Assembly: GCF_032477075.1 (NCBI RefSeq) | Contig: NZ_JAWDXO010000053.1 | Span: 1-10,893, forward strand | From: Fusobacterium sp. | GTDB taxonomy: Bacteria; Fusobacteriota; Fusobacteriia; Fusobacteriales; Fusobacteriaceae | Direction: 5' to 3' | DNA length: 10,893 bases | Part shown: in pieces, positions 5,634-10,893 of the stretch | Layout of the letters: every line of letters begins with the position of its first letter | Position numbering within the stretch: position 1 is the first letter of the stretch | Notes under the pieces: generated by a model | The model's database searches: none | What the model saw: only the letters and a program-made list of their open reading frames with translations | Told to the model about the DNA's origin: nothing | Translations under genes and position numbers: made by a program

Positions 5634-5702
5634 CTACACTGAATATAAATTATGATATTTATTTGATTACTTGACTAATTAAAATACTTCTATTGTAAAA
5701 AA
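5634..5702. other. Remainder of the gap after the UvrA-like gene
   Basis: No plus-strand terminator is evident immediately after the UvrA-like gene; the only clear hairpin in 5421-5821 is the minus-strand terminator at 5703-5735. Apart from that and the remnant at 5496-5633 I see no feature. The AT-only inverted repeat AAAATAAT / ATTATTTT (5776-5804) is weak. Confidence 0.35.
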
Positions 5703-5735
5703 TACAACAAAAAACCAGAGAACTTATCTCTGGTT
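5703..5735 (-). terminator. Rho-independent terminator downstream of the secreted protein gene
   Basis: AACCAGAGA (5713-5721) pairs perfectly with TCTCTGGTT (5727-5735) around a 5-nt loop. On the minus strand it is followed by T4, then GTTGT. It lies about 86 bp beyond the stop codon of the gene at 5822-6430. Confidence 0.75.
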
Positions 5736-5821
5736 ACTAAAAGACAATTATATAGTTAAAATAATCTTCTCTGATAAAATAATATTATAAAAGATCATTA
5801 TTTTGCATGAGTAATCTATTT

Positions 5822-6430
5822 TTATATTCCCATATCTTTTAAGCCATTTATAACACGATATCCCTTTGGTATCTCAAAAATAGAAGTGGGTACTTTAGTT
5901 GTACATTCCAATATTTCCATTATAAAATCATCTCCAATACCTTTTCCTGTTATGTATGCCAGTTCATTTCCTTTAAAATAATATCTTATTTTCCCACCAT
6001 TCTTCACACTCATTTCTTCATATGGAAGTTTCTTCCCCATTACTGTATCAGTTCCAGAACCAGTAATCTTAATTCCTATATATTCAGGTTGTTTAAAAAT
6101 AGAAGAATTAATTCCAAGCATATTGAGATTCATTGCCATTTTATCTTTGTCACTTATCATATAAGATTTTTTTCCTTCTACCAAAAATCTTACTATTTGA
6201 CCTTCATATGCCATCTTAGTAACTCTCTTCTCTCCAAGAGTAGCTACAGTAATATCGCTTTTTATATTTTTTCCCTCAATTTTATTATGCATTATAAAAT
6301 GCATTATAACATCTTTCCCTTTGAATTCATCCATATACTTTTCTGCAAGACTTCCAGCCGCTTTTACATATTCAGTTGTAAAAATTACAAATGTAAAAAT
6401 AACTAGTAATATTAATTGTAGTTTTTTCAT
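5822..6430 (-). CDS. Secreted periplasmic protein of unknown function (LolA/DUF4412-like look)
   Basis: The protein has 202 residues from ATG 6430-6428. That ATG follows GGAGG (6437-6441) by 6 nt; a TTG two codons upstream is in frame but lies against the ribosome binding site and is less likely. The N-terminus is a signal peptide: MKK, a hydrophobic core to about residue 18, and a likely cut near VKA-AG (about 24). There is no lipobox Cys, so the mature protein should be soluble in the periplasm. The rest alternates short beta strands and turns (for example KIRYYFKGNELAYITGKG) with a MGKKLPYEEM segment. This recalls the half-barrel LolA/DUF4412-type proteins that bind lipids or act in envelope maintenance. 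That resemblance is an impression, not a motif match. A terminator follows at 5703-5735 and a possible promoter lies at 6467-6495. Confidence 0.8.
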   Translation of the reverse strand: MKKLQLILLVIFTFVIFTTEYVKAAGSLAEKYMDEFKGKDVIMHFIMHNKIEGKNIKSDITVATLGEKRVTKMAYEGQIVRFLVEGKKSYMISDKDKMAMNLNMLGINSSIFKQPEYIGIKITGSGTDTVMGKKLPYEEMSVKNGGKIRYYFKGNELAYITGKGIGDDFIMEILECTTKVPTSIFEIPKGYRVINGLKDMGI

Positions 6431-6466
6431 GTACAACCTCCATAATATATTTTTAACTATGCTCTT

Positions 6467-6495
6467 ATTATACAGTACTAAAATATATAAAGTAA
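6467..6495 (-). promoter_or_regulatory. Candidate promoter of the secreted protein gene
   Basis: The minus strand has a perfect TATAAT (6467-6472) with TTACTT (6490-6495) 17 bp upstream. The -35 is poor. The position, between two same-strand genes and about 25-30 nt before the ribosome binding site, is sensible and suggests the gene is transcribed separately from the zinc-ribbon gene. Confidence 0.45.
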
Positions 6496-6518
6496 GTACT
6501 TAAATTAATAATAATTTA

Positions 6519-6911
6519 TCAACTTTCTGAAATTAATTTTACAACCATCATTATTGCAAATATAAAAAATGGAAATATTATACTTAATATTCCTCCCATA
6601 AGTAGAGATTTTGCTCTTTTAGGATATTTTTTATTAAAAACAGCAAACAATATAATACCTATGTATGCGCTTAAAAATCCAAGTATTACCCATCCTATTC
6701 CACCTTTATCATTTAGAGTTTCAATTACTTTTTTATCTGATTCAGATTTTTTTTCTTTTTTTATTATTTCCTCTCCATTTATTTCTATTCCTTTTTTTCT
6801 CTCTTTAAAAAGTATATCATAGCATCTACTGCAATATTCTTCACCTCTATACATCTCTGTTTCTCTAAACCAATAAAGTCTTTTATTGCATCTTTTACAT
6901 CTTCCCTCCAA
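6519..6911 (-). CDS. Zinc-ribbon protein with two C-terminal transmembrane helices
   Basis: The 130-residue product starts with a four-cysteine ribbon, C5-x2-C8 and C27-x2-C30 (18 residues between the pairs). A charged, Lys/Glu-rich linker (about 36-69) follows. Two membrane helices at about 72-92 and 103-125 are joined by the basic loop NKKYPKRAKS. By the positive-inside rule the loop, and so both helix ends facing it, are probably cytoplasmic; then a two-helix protein would place the ribbon outside unless the first helix is not fully spanning. The start is TTG at 6911-6909, supported by AGAGGTG about 5 nt upstream; the nearby ATG is out of frame and hits a stop at once. Small zinc-ribbon membrane proteins of this kind are common and mostly uncharacterised. 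The next gene on this strand (5822-6430) appears to have its own promoter. No substrate or partner can be inferred. Confidence 0.75.
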   Translation of the reverse strand: MEGRCKRCNKRLYWFRETEMYRGEEYCSRCYDILFKERKKGIEINGEEIIKKEKKSESDKKVIETLNDKGGIGWVILGFLSAYIGIILFAVFNKKYPKRAKSLLMGGILSIIFPFFIFAIMMVVKLISES

Positions 6912-7102
6912 AGTAACACCTCTTTTTTCGTAAAAATTTTATTTCTGTTTATAGTCTAACAAAAATATGAATGTATTGTCTATAAAAACAAGTAAAATAT
7001 TAAAAAAAATATATAAATAATTCTCACTATAAACAAAATTTAACTTGTATTTAATAATTACAAATATAGCCTCTATTTCGGATAAAAATATATCAACAGA
7101 AC

Positions 7103-7131
7103 TTGTAAGTACTTTAAATTTATGATAAAAT
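7103..7131 (+). promoter_or_regulatory. Promoter of the small membrane protein at 7156
   Basis: TTGTAA (7103-7108) and TAAAAT (7126-7131) are separated by 17 bp. The predicted start near 7138 leaves a leader of under 20 nt carrying AGGAGGTGAT. A 15-bp palindrome, TGATAAA-A-TTTATCA (7123-7137), covers the -10 box and could be an operator. Confidence 0.55.
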
Positions 7132-7155
7132 TTATCATTAATCAGGAGGTGATTC

Positions 7156-7551
7156 ATGAAAAAAAAATTTAACAGCTTTCTTCTTAGTTTAGGAATTATC
7201 ATAACTTTAATCTCTGCATTATTACAATTTTTTATAAGTATACATTTATTTATCTTAAAAAAATATTTATATTTTATCTTCTATTTTATTGTTTTTATTT
7301 ATTGGCTAAAAGATAGAGACTTTAAACTTAAATATTTCCTTATTTATGCTATCATTAGCTTTTATTTTAACTTTTCTCTTACGACCTCATTTGCTATGAT
7401 ATTCATAAGAACATTTTTAGATTTTCTAAATCTTACCAATTTAGCTAAAACTATTTCAGTAACATTAATTATAGGAACACTGAATACATTCATTACTTCT
7501 TTTATTTATCAATTTTTAAAAATAAAATCATTTAAATTCTATAACCCATAG
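7156..7551 (+). CDS. Small integral membrane protein of unknown function
   Basis: This 131-residue, very hydrophobic protein begins at an ATG 6 nt after a near-perfect AGGAGGT (7144-7150). Hydrophobic segments at about 7-30, 36-51, 58-80 and 96-118 suggest four transmembrane helices, with Lys-rich ends (MKKKFN and LKIKSFKFYNP) that are probably cytoplasmic. It is rich in Phe, Ile and Leu and has no Cys or obvious catalytic motif. It sits alone: divergent from the zinc-ribbon gene and followed by a hairpin overlapping its stop codon, so it is probably monocistronic. I do not recognise a family. The promoter and ribosome binding site make it a credible expressed gene. Confidence 0.7.
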   Translation: MKKKFNSFLLSLGIIITLISALLQFFISIHLFILKKYLYFIFYFIVFIYWLKDRDFKLKYFLIYAIISFYFNFSLTTSFAMIFIRTFLDFLNLTNLAKTISVTLIIGTLNTFITSFIYQFLKIKSFKFYNP

Positions 7552-7559
7552 AATTTAAA
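7531..7559. terminator. Hairpin overlapping the stop codon of the membrane protein gene
   Basis: TTTAAATTCTAT (7531-7542) pairs perfectly with ATAGAATTTAAA (7548-7559) around loop AACCC: 12 bp, with the TAG stop at 7549-7551 inside the 3' arm. On the plus strand it lacks the U-run of a standard terminator; on the minus strand a T-rich tract follows. It may terminate weakly or stabilise the 3' end of the mRNA. Confidence 0.35.
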
Positions 7560-7585
7560 TTAAAAAATATAAATTATTAACATTT

Positions 7586-7637
7586 AATATTTTTTGATAC
7601 AAAGAAAAATTTTATATTAAAAAAATATTTTTTGATA
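7586..7637. repeat. 14-bp direct repeat AATATTTTTTGATA
   Basis: The 14-mer occurs at 7586-7599 and 7624-7637, just upstream of the orphan promoter at 7651. It is low in complexity, so it may be chance. Confidence 0.3.
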
Positions 7638-7650
7638 ATCAAATTATTTG

Positions 7651-7679
7651 TTGACAAAATATTATAAAGATGATAATAT
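7651..7679 (+). promoter_or_regulatory. Orphan promoter upstream of the second candidate small RNA
   Basis: A perfect TTGACA (7651-7656) has TAATAT (7674-7679) after a 17-bp spacer. Like the promoter at 1614 it is preceded by TTG and followed by AT-rich sequence, and no protein gene begins downstream on this strand. Confidence 0.6.
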
Positions 7680-7685
7680 AAAGAT

Positions 7686-7785
7686 GACCCTTTCCTTGAA
7701 GTGTTACTGTATTTTAAATTTAACCAAATTTAGAAATAGGATTAGAGACCCCCAATGTCTTTGATCCTATTTCTAATTTACAGAT
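7686..7785 (+). ncRNA. Candidate small RNA, copy B, with long hairpin
   Basis: A transcript from the promoter at 7651-7679 would start near 7686. It would reach a perfect 13-bp stem (TTAGAAATAGGAT, 7730-7742, with ATCCTATTTCTAA, 7764-7776). The 21-nt apical part can form an inner AGAC / GTCT stem closing a C-rich CCCCAAT loop (7750-7756). The 5' part carries TTTCCTT (7691-7697), TTAC (7704-7707) and TTTTAA (7712-7717), the same blocks in the same order as in the unit at 1648-1726. No ORF with a Shine-Dalgarno is present. The end is uncertain because the tract after the stem is only moderately T-rich. A small regulatory RNA is the simplest reading; function is unknown. Confidence 0.45.
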
Positions 7786-7879
7786 ATTTATATATATTTA
7801 TAATCAGCTGTTGATCAATTACAATATTGATTATTTAATTTTAATGTTTCATATTATTGGTTTATTACTATCTTTTGAT

Positions 7880-7920
7880 ATAAAAAAATAGAAAGAAATT
7901 AATCTTTCTAGTTTTTCTTT
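7880..7920 (-). terminator. Bidirectional intrinsic terminator after the binding-protein gene
   Basis: TAGAAAGA (7889-7896) pairs with TCTTTCTA (7903-7910) around a 6-nt loop. A7 lies on one side (T7 on the minus strand) and T5 on the other, so it can end the minus-strand receptor/binding-protein operon and also plus-strand transcripts arriving from 7686. It lies about 40 bp after the stop of the gene at 7951-8793. Confidence 0.7.
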
Positions 7921-7950
7921 AAAAATAATTTATATTAAAAAAAACCTTGC

Positions 7951-8793
7951 TTATTTTTTATAATATTCAGGATAACTGATTTCTGATATTTTTTTTATTA
8001 CTTCTGTTACTTTGATAGATGGTCTCACTGCTTCTTTACTTATTGTATATATTCTTCTTTCTTTTACAGCCTTTATTATATTCCAATTACCTCTATCAAT
8101 AATTTCTTTTATTGGATCTTCAACTTGGTAAGTACTGGTAAATATTATATCAGGATTTCTTGCTGCTATAGCTTCCAGACTTGGTATGAACCATCCATTT
8201 TTATCACTAAATATATTTTCCACTCCTGCAATTTCTAACATTTCATTCATAAATACGTCTTTACCAAAAGTATACATAGATGGAAATGGAGAAATTTCAA
8301 AATATATTTTTTTCTTTTTTTCTATATTTTTACTTATTTCTTTTACTTCATTTATTTCTTCTTCCATTTTAGAAATTATTGCTTCTGCTTCAGTTTGTTT
8401 TTCTGTTTTTTCTCCTATCTCTCTTATACAATCGTAAATATCTTTTATACTTTTTACATCAGGAATATAGATAATCTCTGTTCCCTTTCCTTTCATAAAT
8501 TCAATAAAATCCTCTCTATCTGCTTTATTAAATGTTGAAAGAATTATCAAATCTGCTTTCAGAGAAAAAATACTCTCTGTATTCATTTGATAAAAACTTA
8601 CTTTTGGTATTTTCATATCATCTAATTCTTTTATATCAGAATTTTTATCCATGGCAATTATTTTATCTTTCAATCCCAGTTTATAAAGTATTTCCGTTAC
8701 TGCTGGACTTCCAGAAGCTATTCTATTATATTCTTTAGAAAAAGATATAACTGAAAAAAGAAATAAAATTATTATTGAAAACTTTTTTATCAT
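7951..8793 (-). CDS. BtuF/FecB-type periplasmic substrate-binding protein of an ABC importer
   Basis: The protein has 280 residues from ATG 8793-8791. A GTG three codons upstream (8802-8800) is an alternative, because the ribosome binding site AAAGGA is 12 nt from the ATG but only 3 nt from the GTG. The N-terminus is a signal peptide (MIKKFSIIILFLFSVISFS) with no lipobox Cys, so the mature protein should be free in the periplasm. It then has the class III binding-protein pattern: RIASGSPAVTEILYKLGL at the start of lobe 1, ADLIILST, a Lys/Glu-rich linking helix around 135-165, and lobe 2 with SLEAIAARNPDIIFTST. This family binds cobalamin, Fe-siderophores or heme and hands them to a BtuCD-like permease. 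It lies just downstream of a TonB-dependent receptor on the same strand (gap of about 65 bp, no clear terminator), so they are probably co-transcribed. No permease or ATPase gene is in the window, and the ligand cannot be fixed from sequence. Confidence 0.85.
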   Translation of the reverse strand: MIKKFSIIILFLFSVISFSKEYNRIASGSPAVTEILYKLGLKDKIIAMDKNSDIKELDDMKIPKVSFYQMNTESIFSLKADLIILSTFNKADREDFIEFMKGKGTEIIYIPDVKSIKDIYDCIREIGEKTEKQTEAEAIISKMEEEINEVKEISKNIEKKKKIYFEISPFPSMYTFGKDVFMNEMLEIAGVENIFSDKNGWFIPSLEAIAARNPDIIFTSTYQVEDPIKEIIDRGNWNIIKAVKERRIYTISKEAVRPSIKVTEVIKKISEISYPEYYKK

Positions 8794-8858
8794 TATTATC
8801 ACTTATCCTTTTATTTTAAGATAGATAGAAACCATTTTTATCTTTCTATTATACCATT

Positions 8859-10778
8859 CTAAAAATTATATTTGAATCCTGCATAATAACTTCTTCCATC
8901 TGCTGGATGATATGCTTTTTCTCTAATTCCAGCTGTTACAACAGCACTTGCATATTTTTTGTCAAATAAATTTCTTATTCCACCATATAATTCAAATCCG
9001 TCATTAAATTTATACCTAATATTTGAATCAATTGTAATATAGTCATCATTTTTCCCTAATTTATTGGAAAAATCATCACTATTATATGCTTTTCCAAAAT
9101 AATACCCATCTATATTAAAAACTATACTTGGTAAAATATCATATGACATTCCAATATTTCCTTGCCATCTTGCTACTCCTGCAAATTCTTTTTCATCATG
9201 AATTCCACTTGTAATTTTAGGTTGAATATATGAAATATTTTCTCTTAAAGTTAATTTATCAAAGTAGTGTTGTAGCGAGACTTGGCCTCCTATTCTTCTT
9301 ACTTTTCCATCAAAATTTCTATTTTTTCCACCATAACCACTTACTTTTTCATAATAAATTTCCTTATCTGTATCTATCAAAAATATTGATGAAGAAATAA
9401 AAGTATTTTTATACATATCCTTTATTCCTACTTCATAAACTTTTGTTTCTTGAGCATCAATATCTCCATACCAATATCCTAAATCATCTGCATTTGGTGT
9501 TCTAAATCCTTGAGTAAAACTTAAATATACACTTCCTGTTTCAGAATACAGATAATTAGCAGCCAGTTCAAAAGAATCATTATCAAATTTTTTATCTAAA
9601 TCTTTTTTAGGTATAACTGATTTATCACTGTATTTATCACTGCTCCTTCTATATCCTTGACTTAATTGCAGCTTTCCAATTGTAGTTTTATTAATTAAGT
9701 AACCTGCAAAAGATTCTTTTTCTAATTTTGTTTTATAGGTAAATCTTTCTACTTCTGATTTTTTATAATCTCCCCCTAGAATTATATAGCTTTCTTTTCC
9801 ATAATTGTATTTTAATTGTGGTTTTATATAGTATTGCTTTATATCTGTTCTGCTATCTCCCCAAGTAGCCTTTGGAGATAATTTTTTAGTATCATAACCA
9901 CCATACGTTAAAAATGATAAATTTTCTCCAATTTTCTTATTATATGTCATCATATAGTTATTTGTTTTATTTAATTCTTTTCCAGCATCTTTTCCAGCTT
10001 GTTTTGGATTCTCTTCAAATTGTTCTTTTGTTAAAGCACTTGTCCAGCTATCTTTACTTTTTCCATAATTATATTTTGCTTCTAAATACCCATCATCAAG
10101 TAAATATTTTCCTCTCAGCCATATTGATTCTCTAGTATCCCCACTGCTATATCTAGGATCTAAACTTCTATATCCATCACTTTTATAATTGTTATAAGAT
10201 AAATCAAAAAGAAATTTATCTCCTATTTTAGTTCCATAATTTACATTCCCTTTTACTGTATTCCATGATCCAATTTCTATACCTACATTACCATAATTAT
10301 TTTTATCTAATGGTGATTTAGTAATAATATTTATCACTCCACCAGTAGTTCCGTCTCCATACATTACAGCTCCACCTGAAGGAATTATTTCAATTTTGTC
10401 TATTTGCTCAACAGGTATTTGACTCGTATTGTAAGTTCCATCTACTGCATTTAAAGGAATTCCATCAAGCAGTACTAATGTATTGCTCTTCGCAGTAGCT
10501 CCTGAACCTCTCATATCAAACACAGAATCTGATCCTCCAATAGAACTTATAGTTAACCCTGGAACTCCTTTAAGGGCTTCTGCCACTGTACTAGCTCCTT
10601 TGTTCTGAATATCCTCTTGAGTTACAATAGTTATATTTTTAGCAGTATCCAAAACACTTGTTTCAAAGTTTTCTGTAGAAATAACTGATTCGTTCAATCT
10701 TTGACTGGCTATCTTTTCTTCTGCCATCATTGTTGTACCTATTGTCAGTAGTGCAGCTATCATTAAAGTTTTTTTCAT
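8859..10778 (-). CDS. TonB-dependent outer-membrane receptor (BtuB/siderophore-receptor class)
   Basis: The protein has 639 residues from ATG 10778-10776, which follows GGGAGG by 4-5 nt. An in-frame TTG further upstream overlaps that ribosome binding site and is rejected. It has a signal peptide (MKKTLMIAALLTIGTTMMA, cut about 19), a probable TonB box around 30-36 (ESVISTE) and a plug domain to about 150. The plug shows ITIVTQEDIQNKGASTVAEA, a DMRGSG segment (88-93), LVLLDGIPLN (101-110) and GGVINIITK. A 22-strand-type beta barrel follows, ending in aromatic strands (YYAGFKYNF) with the C-terminal Phe used for outer-membrane insertion. Length is close to BtuB (about 610) and smaller siderophore receptors. 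Energised by TonB-ExbBD, it imports a metal chelate; the neighbouring binding protein takes it onward. No B12-riboswitch box is seen in the 115 bp upstream within the window, so cobalamin is not favoured over iron or heme. Confidence 0.92.
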   Translation of the reverse strand: MKKTLMIAALLTIGTTMMAEEKIASQRLNESVISTENFETSVLDTAKNITIVTQEDIQNKGASTVAEALKGVPGLTISSIGGSDSVFDMRGSGATAKSNTLVLLDGIPLNAVDGTYNTSQIPVEQIDKIEIIPSGGAVMYGDGTTGGVINIITKSPLDKNNYGNVGIEIGSWNTVKGNVNYGTKIGDKFLFDLSYNNYKSDGYRSLDPRYSSGDTRESIWLRGKYLLDDGYLEAKYNYGKSKDSWTSALTKEQFEENPKQAGKDAGKELNKTNNYMMTYNKKIGENLSFLTYGGYDTKKLSPKATWGDSRTDIKQYYIKPQLKYNYGKESYIILGGDYKKSEVERFTYKTKLEKESFAGYLINKTTIGKLQLSQGYRRSSDKYSDKSVIPKKDLDKKFDNDSFELAANYLYSETGSVYLSFTQGFRTPNADDLGYWYGDIDAQETKVYEVGIKDMYKNTFISSSIFLIDTDKEIYYEKVSGYGGKNRNFDGKVRRIGGQVSLQHYFDKLTLRENISYIQPKITSGIHDEKEFAGVARWQGNIGMSYDILPSIVFNIDGYYFGKAYNSDDFSNKLGKNDDYITIDSNIRYKFNDGFELYGGIRNLFDKKYASAVVTAGIREKAYHPADGRSYYAGFKYNF

Positions 10779-10836
10779 TTTTCCTCCCAATCTCTATTTA
10801 GTTTCTGTTAACTTAAATTTATGTGAACTACTCCTA

Positions 10837-10848
10837 ACCTTTTAAGGT
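10837..10848. promoter_or_regulatory. 12-bp palindrome upstream of the TonB-dependent receptor
   Basis: ACCTTTTAAGGT is a perfect palindrome about 58 bp before the receptor start. A TATAAT on the minus strand lies upstream at about 10866-10871, but its -35 would fall at the window edge and is not convincing. The palindrome could be a regulator site. It does not resemble the standard Fur box. Confidence 0.3.
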
Positions 10849-10893
10849 ATAATAATTTGCTCAAGATTATATATCCTCCCTAAAATGAAAGGA

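Noticed and set aside
5669..5698. TTGACT with TGTAAA 17 bp downstream on the plus strand
   Set aside because: The -10 is poor and the only thing downstream on that strand is the back of a minus-strand terminator and an antisense gene.
6939..7202. 87-residue minus-strand ORF across the divergent intergenic region
   Set aside because: It runs through the promoter and start of the gene at 7156, has no Shine-Dalgarno, and its composition is that of AT-rich noise.
8186..8437. 83-residue plus-strand ORF inside the binding-protein gene
   Set aside because: It is an antisense shadow of a well-supported gene, with no ribosome binding site; the same holds for the plus-strand ORFs at 961-1146, 6089-6406, 8532-8738 and 9914-10135.
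10779..10893. Possible cobalamin riboswitch upstream of the TonB-dependent receptor
   Set aside because: I could not find the B12-box or the conserved paired elements within the 115 bp available; the element could still lie beyond the window edge.

Overview
The window is very AT-rich DNA, roughly a quarter G+C by eye. It combines a Gram-negative outer-membrane receptor, a periplasmic binding protein without a lipobox, strong Shine-Dalgarno sequences and a glutamate-racemase relative. This fits Fusobacterium or a close relative (Fusobacteriota); the assignment is inferred from gene content and composition, not from a marker gene.

Layout. Positions 1-82 (minus) are the N-terminus of a SpmA-like nucleoside-recognition-domain membrane protein. 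An 80-codon reading frame broken by one amber codon follows (386-628, minus), bracketed by two minus-strand terminators. Next comes a MurI-like protein (725-1516, minus) that lacks the second catalytic cysteine. Back-to-back with its promoter, a near-consensus plus-strand promoter drives an apparently gene-less transcript of about 80 nt ending in a hairpin. A 56/57-bp sequence carrying that hairpin is repeated about 650 bp downstream (1676-1732 and 2327-2382), and two small, apparently decaying ORFs lie between the copies. A two-gene operon follows on the plus strand: a MarR regulator (2747-3169) overlapping a short UvrA-type ABC ATPase (3162-5420). Its strong promoter has an inverted repeat across the -10 region and transcription start. 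Downstream is a C-terminal gene remnant on the minus strand.

The right half holds a secreted protein of unknown function (5822-6430, minus), a zinc-ribbon membrane protein (6519-6911, minus) and a small four-helix membrane protein (7156-7551, plus). A second orphan promoter-plus-hairpin unit (about 7651-7785) shares an ordered set of 5' sequence blocks with the one at 1614-1726. Last comes a minus-strand pair: a TonB-dependent outer-membrane receptor (8859-10778) followed by a BtuF/FecB-type periplasmic binding protein (7951-8793). Together they would carry a metal chelate such as cobalamin, a siderophore or heme across the outer membrane and deliver it to an ABC importer that is not in this window.

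The points most worth following are the non-canonical MurI, the two related candidate small RNAs, the repeat-flanked decayed segment and the MarR-UvrA-like operon set among gene debris.
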